The notes under the pieces were generated by a model that saw only the letters and a program-made list of their open reading frames with translations, was not told where the DNA came from and did no database searches. The translations under genes and the position numbers were made by a program. A stretch of DNA of 21,301 nucleotides from Acetobacteraceae bacterium (GTDB lineage Bacteria > Pseudomonadota > Alphaproteobacteria > Acetobacterales > Acetobacteraceae), in contig DAHUXX010000109.1 in the NCBI GenBank assembly GCA_027306955.1, forward strand, positions 1-21,301. The letters run 5' to 3'. Of the stretch, positions 14,742 through 21,301 are shown piece after piece; position 1 is the stretch's first letter; the number at the start of each line of letters is the position of its first letter.

Positions 14742-16397
14742 GTGAGCGCATTGCCCTTCGTCTGCGAGAAACAGCCCGCGAGCGGCCCGCGCGGCATGGT
14801 GGTGACCAACCATCCGCTGGGCTCTGCCGCGGGCAGCGAGCAGCTGCTCGCGGGCGGCAACGCGGTGGACGCGGCAGTGGCAGCGTTGTTCGCGCTCACC
14901 GTCGTCGAGCCCATGATGGTGGGCGTATTGGGCGGCGGGTTGATGCATCTGCGCCTTGCCTCCGGCGAGCACCTGGTGTTGGACGGGATCAGCACGGCGC
15001 CGGCGCGCGTGCATGGCGCGATGTACGAGCCGGTGTCCGACGTGCTGCCGGACTACCAGGAGACGGTGGGGCGGAAGAACCTCGTAGGCCCGCTCGCGGT
15101 CGCGGTGCCTTCCGCGCTCGCGGCCTGGTGCGAGGCGCTGGCGAAATATGGCACCAAGCCGCTCGCCGAGGTGATGGCGCCGGCGATCCGCTTCGCCGAG
15201 GAGGGGTTCACGATCACGCCTTATCTGCGCGAATGCGTCGCCGACACGGCGGCCGATCTCGCGCACGACGCGGAGCTCGCGGCACTGCTGCTGCCTGGCG
15301 GCGCGCCGATCCAGGCGGGCTCGCGCCTGCGCCGGCCGGACTATGCCGCGAGCCTGCGGCGGATCGCGCAGGAGGGACCCGCGGCGCTCTATGCCGGCGG
15401 GCTGGGCAAGGCGCTCGCGGACTTCATGCGTGCGTCGGGCGGGTTGATCGACGAGCAGGACCTCGCCTGTGTGCGCCCGATCACCCGTGCGCCGATCCGC
15501 GTCACCTATCGCGGGCACGAGATCGTCGGGCCGCCGCCGCCTTCCTCGGGGGGCGTCCACATCGCGCAGATGCTGGGAATCCTCGAAGGCTTCGACATCG
15601 CGCGGCTGGGATTCGCGACGCCGGACGGCGTGCATCTGCTCGCCGAGGTGCTGAAGATCGCCTTCGCCGACCGCGCCGTCGCGACCGCTGATCCCGCCTT
15701 TGTCGAGGTGCCGGTGGAGCGGCTGATCTCGCACGCCTACGCGGCGGAGCGGCGGGCCGAGATCGCGATGGACCGCGCGCAGGACTGGAAACCGGGCGTT
15801 GCGCTGAAGGAATCCGCCGACACGACGCACGTCACCGTGGCGGACCATGAGGGCAACGTCGTCGCCGCGACGCAGACAATCAACGGCCTGTTCGGTGCAC
15901 GCATCGCGGTGCCCGGCACCGGCCTGATCTGCAACAACTACATGTACAATTTCGATCCGCATCCCGGCCACGCGCTGTCCATCGCGCCGGGCAAGCGGGT
16001 GTTCACCTCCATGGCGCCGATGATCGCGCTGCGCGATGGCAGGCTCGCGTTTGCGCTCGGCCTGCCGGGCGGCTTGCGCATCTTCGGCTCCGCGATGCAG
16101 GCGCTGGTCAACCTTATCGACCACCGCATGACACCGCAGCAGGCGGTGGAGGCGCCGCGGGTGTGGACGCAGGGACATCTGCTGGAACTCGAACCAGGGA
16201 TTCCCGATGCGACCGCAGAGGCGCTCGCGGTACGCGGCCACCGCGTTGCCCGCGTGCCGCGCGTCGGCGGCGGCATGAACGCGATCGCCTGGGCGCCCGA
16301 CGGCACGATGACGGGTGCGGCATGCTGGCGCGCCGACGGCATGCCCGTCGCCATCGCCGGCGGCCTGGCGCGCGCGGGTGTGCGTTTCTCGATCTGA
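14742..16397 (+). CDS. Gamma-glutamyltransferase-family Ntn hydrolase with altered substrate pocket
   Basis: This 551-residue protein is homologous to gamma-glutamyltranspeptidase throughout. The self-cleavage and nucleophile site is Thr361 in SADTTHVTVAD, which would give large and small subunits. Asn381 (QTINGLFG), Ser423 (FTSMAP) and the oxyanion LPGG are kept. The Arg of the FRE motif (Arg114 in E. coli) is Ile83 in LDGISTAP, and the NNQMDDF motif reads NNYMYNF, replacing Gln430 and Asp433. These hold the glutamate alpha-carboxylate and amino group in E. coli GGT, so the natural substrate is probably not a gamma-glutamyl compound. No signal peptide is present, unlike periplasmic GGT. GTG 14742 was chosen for its GGAGAG; GTG 14730 is an alternative. 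The next gene, a dehydrogenase, starts 11 bases later. Confidence 0.88.
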   Translation: MSALPFVCEKQPASGPRGMVVTNHPLGSAAGSEQLLAGGNAVDAAVAALFALTVVEPMMVGVLGGGLMHLRLASGEHLVLDGISTAPARVHGAMYEPVSDVLPDYQETVGRKNLVGPLAVAVPSALAAWCEALAKYGTKPLAEVMAPAIRFAEEGFTITPYLRECVADTAADLAHDAELAALLLPGGAPIQAGSRLRRPDYAASLRRIAQEGPAALYAGGLGKALADFMRASGGLIDEQDLACVRPITRAPIRVTYRGHEIVGPPPPSSGGVHIAQMLGILEGFDIARLGFATPDGVHLLAEVLKIAFADRAVATADPAFVEVPVERLISHAYAAERRAEIAMDRAQDWKPGVALKESADTTHVTVADHEGNVVAATQTINGLFGARIAVPGTGLICNNYMYNFDPHPGHALSIAPGKRVFTSMAPMIALRDGRLAFALGLPGGLRIFGSAMQALVNLIDHRMTPQQAVEAPRVWTQGHLLELEPGIPDATAEALAVRGHRVARVPRVGGGMNAIAWAPDGTMTGAACWRADGMPVAIAGGLARAGVRFSI

Positions 16398-16408
16398 GCG
16401 GGGCAAGA

Positions 16409-17374
16409 GTGACAGAGACCGTCGTCATCCTCGACATGATGAACCCGGCCCGGGCGGACAAGTTGCGCGCGCTCCTGCCGGAGGGGATGGTGCTCACCCA
16501 TGGCACCGAGCGCGGCGAGGAGCACCGCTGCGCCATCATCGCCGAGGCGGATTACGCGATCACGGGCCAGGTGGAGGTAACGGGCACCGTGCTGCGCGCG
16601 GCGCGGCGGCTCAAGCTGCTGCACAAATGGGGCGTGGGGCTCGATAATATTGACCTCGAAACGGCGAAGGCCTGCGGCATCGCGGTGGCGCGCACCACCG
16701 GCAGTAACGCGATGGCGGTCGCCGAGCACACGATGGGGCTGATTCTCGCGGCCCTGCGCAACATCGGCTACGGCCACGCGGAACTGCGCGAGGGGCGCTG
16801 GGCCGGCGGGGTGATGCCGCAGGAGGCGCGGCTGCTTTCGGGCAAGACCGTGGGCATCGTGGGCTTCGGCGCCATCGGGCGCAGCGTCGCGCGCATGCTG
16901 GCTGGGTTCGGCTGCACCATACTCTACAACAAGCCGCATCCACTCCCGCCGGCAGAGGAGCAGGCACTCGGGGTTGCCCATGCTACGGTGCCCGAGATGC
17001 TGGCGAAGGCCGACGTGCTGTCGCTGCACTGCCCGCTGGTGCCGGAGACCGCGAACCTGATCGACGCGAGGGCGCTCGCCGCCATGAAACCTTCCGCTGT
17101 GCTGGTCAACGTGGCGCGCGGCGGCGTGGTGGACGAGACGGCGCTCGTGGAAGCGTTGCGCAACCGTACCATCCATGCCGCTGCGGTCGATGTCTACGAG
17201 ATCGAGCCGGTGCCCGCCGATCATCCACTGCTCAAACTGCCCAACGCCGTGGTCACGCCGCATCTCGCGGCCGGGGCGGCCGACAATTTCGTGCCCACCG
17301 TCACCCGCATGTTCGACAATATGCGCCGCTTCGGCCGCGGCGAGCCGATCCGCGAGGGCGACCGCGTGGTCTAG
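16409..17374 (+). CDS. D-isomer-specific 2-hydroxyacid dehydrogenase
   Basis: This 321-residue cytoplasmic oxidoreductase reduces a 2-oxoacid to a D-2-hydroxyacid or the reverse. The Rossmann motif is VGIVGFGAIG (residues 148-157). Catalytic residues are Arg237 (NVARGGVVDE), Glu266 (DVYEIEP) and His285 (VTPHLAAG). At the end of the second beta strand, where an Asp usually selects NAD, the sequence is LYNKP (Asn174-Lys175), which suggests NADP(H) may be accepted. Subtypes such as glyoxylate/hydroxypyruvate reductase or phosphoglycerate dehydrogenase cannot be separated here; it lacks the C-terminal ACT domain of long SerA. The GTG at 16409 has GGGGC upstream and lies 11 bases after the transpeptidase-like gene, so the pair is probably one operon. 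Confidence 0.9.
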   Translation: MTETVVILDMMNPARADKLRALLPEGMVLTHGTERGEEHRCAIIAEADYAITGQVEVTGTVLRAARRLKLLHKWGVGLDNIDLETAKACGIAVARTTGSNAMAVAEHTMGLILAALRNIGYGHAELREGRWAGGVMPQEARLLSGKTVGIVGFGAIGRSVARMLAGFGCTILYNKPHPLPPAEEQALGVAHATVPEMLAKADVLSLHCPLVPETANLIDARALAAMKPSAVLVNVARGGVVDETALVEALRNRTIHAAAVDVYEIEPVPADHPLLKLPNAVVTPHLAAGAADNFVPTVTRMFDNMRRFGRGEPIREGDRVV

Positions 17375-17401
17375 ACGGCCGTCCGTTCGAGGTCGGTCCA
17401 A

Positions 17402-17693
17402 CGACTTTACCCATGCCGCCGCCGCGACGGCGCCTGGGTGCGCCACGAGGCAGTGCTGCTCGAATCCGCGTTCCGCCGGCTGGAAGCGATTGGCGTAATC
17501 GAACGCCGCACACGCACCGCCGACAGCCTCATCGACCAGGCGCTGTCGCAGTCGAGCACCTCGCGCGCGGATTGGCGCGCGGGCGGGCGTGATGGTCACG
17601 GAGCTGCGCGGGCTGCTCGATCGCATCGCGCCAGGCGGTTCGCTCGAGGAGATCGTCCGCTGCAACGCGCTGATCGCGCGGCGCGGCGCGTAA
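17402..17693 (+). pseudogene. Decayed gene tail, probably the C-terminus of a SAM-dependent methyltransferase
   Basis: This 322-base stretch between the dehydrogenase and thpR carries no intact gene but reads as protein. In one frame from about 17402 it gives GAWVRHEAVLLESAFRRLEA then IGVIERRTRTADSLIDQALS and QSSTSRA. Near 17570-17590 the frame must change by one base, after which it continues AGVMVTELRGLLDRIAPGGS and LEEIVRCNALIARRGA to TAA at 17691. Together these resemble, from memory, the C-terminus of class I SAM-dependent methyltransferases of Acetobacteraceae. The catalytic N-terminal part is missing. The decay is at least a 5' deletion plus a frameshift; the frameshift alone could be a sequencing error. 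The family assignment is tentative. Confidence 0.5.
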
Positions 17694-17696
17694 CCG

Positions 17697-18230
17697 TCAG
17701 GCCAGTTCGTACTCCACCTCGGCCTCATAAGCCGCCTGTTCCTTGCCGAGCCGGGAGCTGAACAGCGTGAAGTGCTCGATCTCGAATGGATCGGTGCGGA
17801 ACAGGTTGTAGCGCTGCACGAAGACGGCGAGCTTCTCGGGGGCGGCGTTGTCGAGGCGAGCCAGCGAAACATGCGGCGCGAAACGCCGCCGCTCCGGCTC
17901 CAGCCCCGTACGTTGCAGGGCCGTTTCGATCTTGCCCTGCAGGTGCTCCAGCCGCTCGCTGCGCTCCACCCCCACCCACAGCATCGTTTCGCGCCCTGCC
18001 TTGGCGAAGGTGCCGATGCCGGCGAGCACGAGGGAAAAGCGCCGCGCGCGCAGCACGGCCAGCGCATCGTCGATCTCCTCGGCGCGGAACGGCGGCACCT
18101 CGCCGATGAAGCGCAGCGTGAGGTGCAGGTTTTCCGCCGGTACCCAGCGCGCGCCGGGCACGCCGCCGCCGAGGGCCGCCAGCCGCTGGCGCAGTTCCCA
18201 GGGCAGCTCGAGGGCGACGAACCGCCTCAT
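17697..18230 (-). CDS. thpR: RNA 2',3'-cyclic phosphodiesterase (2H phosphoesterase)
   Basis: This 177-residue protein has the two HxT/S motifs of the 2H superfamily: NLHLTLRFIGE (His36, Thr38) and FAPHVSLARL (His120, Ser122). N-terminal MRRFVALELPWELRQRLA and the overall length match ThpR/LigT. It hydrolyses 2',3'-cyclic phosphates at RNA ends to 2'-phosphomonoesters; the relatives were first described as 2'-5' RNA ligases. It is cytoplasmic. Its ATG overlaps the TGA of the upstream tesA-like gene by four bases, so the two are coupled. It ends three bases from the TAA of the convergent pseudogene. Confidence 0.92.
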   Translation of the reverse strand: MRRFVALELPWELRQRLAALGGGVPGARWVPAENLHLTLRFIGEVPPFRAEEIDDALAVLRARRFSLVLAGIGTFAKAGRETMLWVGVERSERLEHLQGKIETALQRTGLEPERRRFAPHVSLARLDNAAPEKLAVFVQRYNLFRTDPFEIEHFTLFSSRLGKEQAAYEAEVEYELA

Positions 18231-18919
18231 CGGTGCCCGATCTCCCCGAGCAACTCGATCACCAGCGGCAGGATATTGGCGACGATGATGCGCACGCCCC
18301 TGGCGTCGGGATGAATCTGGTCCGGCTGCTCGAGCGATCTGTGGGTGGCCCCGCCGGCGAGGAAGAAGGGTTCGTAGATCACGCCCGGCCGCCGGCCGAG
18401 GCGGTTGAACACCACGCGGAACGCCCGCTCGTATTGCGGGCCGAGATTGGGCGGCGCGTACATCCCGGCGAGCAGCACCGGGATGTGCCTGGCGGCGAGT
18501 TTGTCGAGGATCGCCGAGAGGTTCTTCTCGGTTTCCGAAGGGGGCAGGCCGCGCAACCCATCATTGCCGCCCAGTTCCACGATCGCGGCATCCGGGTTGC
18601 CGGCGAGCACCCAGTCGAGCCGCGCCAGCCCGCCCGCGGTGGTGTCGCCAGAGACCGCGCCGTCGACGATGTGCACAGGGTGTCTGGCCTTCGCCAGCGC
18701 CGCCTCGAGCTGTGCCTGGAACGCCTGCGTGGCGGGCAGCCCGTAGCCTGCCGAGAGCGAGTCGCCGAGGACGAGCAGGCGTGGGAGCGGCGTGGCCGGG
18801 GCAGGGGACAGGGAGGGGGGCTGAGCAGGGGCGGCGGCCAGCAGTGGCAGCGCCAGCAGCGCGCGTCGTGCGAGACGCGGTTGGCGGGACGGCGGGGACG
18901 GGCCATATCGCTGGGCCAT
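18227..18919 (-). CDS. tesA: GDSL arylesterase / lysophospholipase-thioesterase I (TesA-like)
   Basis: This 230-residue SGNH hydrolase has an N-terminal signal peptide (RLARRALLALPLLAAAPAQ) that sends it to the periplasm. Block I is LGDSLSAGYG with nucleophile Ser54, block II SGDTTAGGLARL, block III GGNDGLRGLPP with Asn119, and block V PDQIHPDARG with Asp200 and His203. E. coli TesA is a broad esterase, thioesterase and lysophospholipase. The start ATG at 18919 is the only one giving a signal peptide and it overlaps the start codon of the divergent ABC ATPase gene. This tesA next to ybbA-ybbP order is also found in E. coli, which supports all three assignments. The gene is coupled to thpR by ATGA. 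Confidence 0.92.
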   Translation of the reverse strand: MAQRYGPSPPSRQPRLARRALLALPLLAAAPAQPPSLSPAPATPLPRLLVLGDSLSAGYGLPATQAFQAQLEAALAKARHPVHIVDGAVSGDTTAGGLARLDWVLAGNPDAAIVELGGNDGLRGLPPSETEKNLSAILDKLAARHIPVLLAGMYAPPNLGPQYERAFRVVFNRLGRRPGVIYEPFFLAGGATHRSLEQPDQIHPDARGVRIIVANILPLVIELLGEIGHR

Positions 18920-19634
18920 GGACAGTCTTGCTCCGTCGCCTGCCTCGCGGTCCGTCATCCCGCCCGAGAGGGGCCTGCGAATCGCCGTCGAGGACCTGCG
19001 GCTGACCGTGCCCGCCGCCCACGGGCCGGTCAACATCCTGCGCGGCATCGACATGGCCGTCGAGCCCGGCGAGGCGGTGGGCCTCGTCGGGCCCTCCGGC
19101 AGCGGCAAGACCAGCCTGCTGATGGTGCTCGCGGGGCTGGAGCGGCCGACCGGCGGGCGCGTGCGGCTCGGCGAGGCCGATATCGGGTTGCTGGACGAGG
19201 ACGCGCTGGCCCGCCTGCGCCGCGACCAGATCGGCATCGTCTTCCAGAGTTTCTATCTCATCCCGACCATGACGGCGTGGGAGAACGTGGCGGTGCCGCT
19301 GGAGCTCGCGGGCGTGCGCGATGCGAGGCCCCGGGCCGAGGCGGCGCTCGCCGCGGTCGGACTCTCGCACCGGCTGCTGCACCGGCCGGACCAGCTCTCG
19401 GGTGGCGAGCAACAGCGCGTGGCGCTGGCCCGCGCCGTCGTCGCCGGGCCCCGGCTGCTTCTGGCCGACGAGCCTACCGGCAATCTGGACGGCGAGACCG
19501 GGCGCGCGGTGATGGACCTGCTGTTCGCGCTGCGGGAATCCACCGGCGCCACGCTGCTGCTCATCACCCACGACCAGGCACTGGCCGCGCGCTGCGACCG
19601 TATCATCGCCATGGCGGACGGCAGGATCGCGTGA
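18918..19634 (+). CDS. ybbA: ABC transporter ATP-binding protein, YbbA/LolD type
   Basis: This 238-residue ATPase of the MacB/LolD group has Walker A GPSGSGKTS (about residues 58-66), Q-loop GIVFQSFYLIPTMTAWENV, signature LSGGEQQRVALARA, Walker B LLLADEPTGNLD and switch His in LLLITHD. Members of this group work with FtsX-like permeases in extrusion or envelope lipoprotein handling rather than import. The ATG at 18918 is accepted because no later start keeps the first beta strand; no good ribosome binding site precedes it. The stop overlaps a GTG start for the permease (GTGA). YbbA/YbbP function is not well defined; the partner tesA suggests a lipid- or envelope-related role, which is inference. 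Confidence 0.9.
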   Translation: MDSLAPSPASRSVIPPERGLRIAVEDLRLTVPAAHGPVNILRGIDMAVEPGEAVGLVGPSGSGKTSLLMVLAGLERPTGGRVRLGEADIGLLDEDALARLRRDQIGIVFQSFYLIPTMTAWENVAVPLELAGVRDARPRAEAALAAVGLSHRLLHRPDQLSGGEQQRVALARAVVAGPRLLLADEPTGNLDGETGRAVMDLLFALRESTGATLLLITHDQALAARCDRIIAMADGRIA

Positions 19635-21301
19635 GGTTGCTGCTGAGGCTGGCAAGGCGGGAGCTGCGCGGCGGCACGCGCGGCCTGCGCATCGTCATCG
19701 CCTGCCTTGCGCTCGGCGTCGCCGCCATCGCCGGCGTCGGCTCGCTGCGCGAGGGGATCGCGCGCGGGCTCGCCGACCAGGGCTCGACGCTGCTCGGCGG
19801 CAACATCGACATCGAGAGCGCCTCGGTGCGCCTGCCGTCGGCGCTCGCCGCGTGGTTCCGGGCACGGGGCGCGAAGGTCTCGGAGATCATCACGCTTCGC
19901 TCGATGCTCATCGCGCCCTCTGGCAAGGAACTCCTGGTGGAGCTGAAGGCGGTCGATGGCGCCTGGCCTCTGCTCGGCTCCTCCGGGCTCGCGCCGGGGG
20001 CGTTGGCGCCAAAGGACGGGATGGCGGGTTTGGTCGGTGAGGCGCTGGTCGGCGAGCGGCTGGGCATCGCGCCCGGCGCCATCGTGCGCCTCGGTAACGA
20101 GAAGTTCCGTTATCGCGGGCTGTTGCCGCACGAGCCGGACCGCGTCGCAACGCCCTCGATCCTGGGCCCGCGCGCGCTGATACCGCTTTCCAGCCTGCCT
20201 GCCGCAGGGCTCATCGTCACCGGCTCCTTCTTCGACGACCATCTGCGCGTGCTGCTGCCGCAGGGTGCCAGTGTCGCCGCGACACTGCGTGCCCTCGCGC
20301 GGGCGTTTCCGAACAGCGGTTGGCACATCCGGACCGCGAGCGATGCCGCGCCGGGGCTCGCGCGGTTCATCGACCGGACCTCGCTGTTCCTCACTCTCGT
20401 CGGGCTCACATCACTGCTGGTCGGCGGCATCGGGGTGGCGAACGGCACCGGCGCCTGGCTCGCCGCGCGGGCGCGCAGCATCGCGGTGCTGCGCTGTCTC
20501 GGCGCTTCCGGCGGACTGGTGACGGCGCTGGCGATGACCCAGGTACTGGTGCTTGCGGCGCTCGGCATCGCGATCGGCGTCGTGCTCGGCGCGGCGCTGC
20601 CCTACATCGCGGTCGCGGCGCTCGGCAACGTGCTGCCGATCAAGCCGCAGCTCGGCGTCTTTCCGGCGCCGCTGGCGCTGGCTGCTTTCTTCGGGCTGCT
20701 TACGGCGGCGAGTTTTTCCGTGTGGCCGCTCGGCCGGGCCGCGCGCATTTCGGGGGCGGCCCTGTTCCGCGCCACGATCACCGTCACGGGCCGCGTCGGG
20801 CCGCGTACCGTGGTCGCGGGCCTGGTGCTTGCCATGACCCTCGTCGCGCTGACCATCGCGACGGCGCAGGATCCGCGCTTCGCTGCCGGGTTCTGCGTTG
20901 CGGCGCTGGGCACGCTCGCACTGTTCCGCGCCGGCGCCTGGGCGCTGATGCGCGCGACTGCCCGGCTGCCGGCGCGCCACGCCTGGGCCCGGCTCGGACT
21001 CGGCAACCTCTCGCGCCCCGGCATGCCGACGCCGCTGATGCTGGTCTCGGTGGGGCTCGGCCTGGCGACCCTCGCCTCGGTGGCGCTGGTGCAGGGCAAT
21101 GTGCAGCGGGAGCTTGGCGGCGCGATGCCGGCGCGGGCGCCGAGCTTTTATTTCATCGATATCCAGCCGCATGAGCGCGCGGCCTTCGAGCAGATCCTGC
21201 ACGGCACGCCGGGCGTCTCCGCGATCGAGATGGTGCCGAGCCTGCGCGCCCATGTCGTGGCGGTGAACGGTGTGGCGGCGGCCAAGGTCCGCGCCCGGCC
21301 C
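19631..21301 (+). CDS. ybbP: FtsX-like ABC transporter permease, YbbP type, 3' end outside window
   Basis: An open frame from GTG 19631 runs 557 codons to the window edge without a stop. It starts VRLLLRLARRELRGGTRGLR followed by a first membrane helix (IVIACLALGVAAIAGVGSL), then a large periplasmic domain. A cluster of helices around LTLVGLTSLLVGGIGVANGT follows, with ARARSIAVLRCLGASGG, the typical FtsX/MacB coupling segment. Further helices and the start of a second periplasmic part (FYFIDIQPHERAAFEQIL) follow. This is the double-FtsX layout of YbbP-like permeases of about 800 residues, so roughly two thirds is visible. GTGA overlap with the ATPase gene fixes the start and shows coupling. 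It would form an inner-membrane complex with the ATPase. Confidence 0.88.
   Translation, partial: MRLLLRLARRELRGGTRGLRIVIACLALGVAAIAGVGSLREGIARGLADQGSTLLGGNIDIESASVRLPSALAAWFRARGAKVSEIITLRSMLIAPSGKELLVELKAVDGAWPLLGSSGLAPGALAPKDGMAGLVGEALVGERLGIAPGAIVRLGNEKFRYRGLLPHEPDRVATPSILGPRALIPLSSLPAAGLIVTGSFFDDHLRVLLPQGASVAATLRALARAFPNSGWHIRTASDAAPGLARFIDRTSLFLTLVGLTSLLVGGIGVANGTGAWLAARARSIAVLRCLGASGGLVTALAMTQVLVLAALGIAIGVVLGAALPYIAVAALGNVLPIKPQLGVFPAPLALAAFFGLLTAASFSVWPLGRAARISGAALFRATITVTGRVGPRTVVAGLVLAMTLVALTIATAQDPRFAAGFCVAALGTLALFRAGAWALMRATARLPARHAWARLGLGNLSRPGMPTPLMLVSVGLGLATLASVALVQGNVQRELGGAMPARAPSFYFIDIQPHERAAFEQILHGTPGVSAIEMVPSLRAHVVAVNGVAAAKVRARP

Noticed and set aside
14709..18067. Long minus-strand frames opposite the transpeptidase-like and dehydrogenase genes
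   Set aside because: They have no recognisable domain and are antisense to two genes with full catalytic motif sets.
1..21301. Defence system, CRISPR, prophage, toxin-antitoxin or biosynthetic cluster
   Set aside because: No repeats, transposases, integrases, nuclease pairs or synthase genes were found; the content is metabolic, transport and housekeeping.

Overview
The window is a dense stretch of GC-rich chromosome (by eye roughly two thirds G+C), almost all protein-coding and with short intergenic gaps. The gene content points to an alphaproteobacterium, perhaps in the Rhodospirillales/Acetobacteraceae range: an MmcB-type repair nuclease, an alphaproteobacterial-style EF-G-like GTPase with a DCPGSVEF switch II, a PTA-AckA pair and GC-rich codon use. 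This placement is inference, because no rRNA or marker gene is present. I see no tRNA, rRNA, CRISPR array, insertion sequence or prophage.

Layout. Bases 1-2090 (+) hold the end of a phosphate acetyl/butyryltransferase and an acetate kinase that overlap by ATGA. Bases 2173-5377 (+) are an EmrRAB-like efflux operon: a MarR repressor, an HlyD/EmrA membrane-fusion protein and a 14-TM DHA2 transporter. It is preceded by an AT-rich promoter with an inverted repeat over its -10, and transcription probably starts almost at the ATG. Bases 5409-9056 (-) are an operon reading SMP-30/gluconolactonase-like hydrolase, NMT1/SsuA-like binding protein, ATPase, permease. A divergent MarR gene (9141-9626, +) sits next to it, and a 20-bp near-perfect palindrome lies over the hydrolase promoter. 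An M20 amidohydrolase (9636-10835, -) converges on the MarR gene and lies downstream of an EF-G-like GTPase (10858-12822, -).

Bases 12917-14701 hold small conserved genes: mmcB and a pterin carbinolamine dehydratase (-), a HExxH metallopeptidase (+), and a uracil-DNA-glycosylase-fold protein (-). Bases 14742-17374 (+) are a gamma-glutamyltranspeptidase homologue followed by a D-2-hydroxyacid dehydrogenase. The transpeptidase homologue keeps its nucleophile but has lost the residues that hold glutamate in the classical enzyme. Bases 17402-17693 (+) are a decayed, frameshifted gene tail, probably from a SAM-dependent methyltransferase. Bases 17697-18919 (-) are thpR and a tesA-like GDSL esterase. 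Bases 18918-21301 (+) are a YbbA-like ATPase and a YbbP-like permease that runs off the window; the start codons of the esterase and ATPase overlap.

No clearly new multi-gene system is visible. The observations most worth following are the SMP-30/ABC/MarR cluster with its operator, the altered transpeptidase paired with a dehydrogenase, the EF-G-like GTPase without the catalytic histidine and with a structured leader, and the two promoter/operator assignments.
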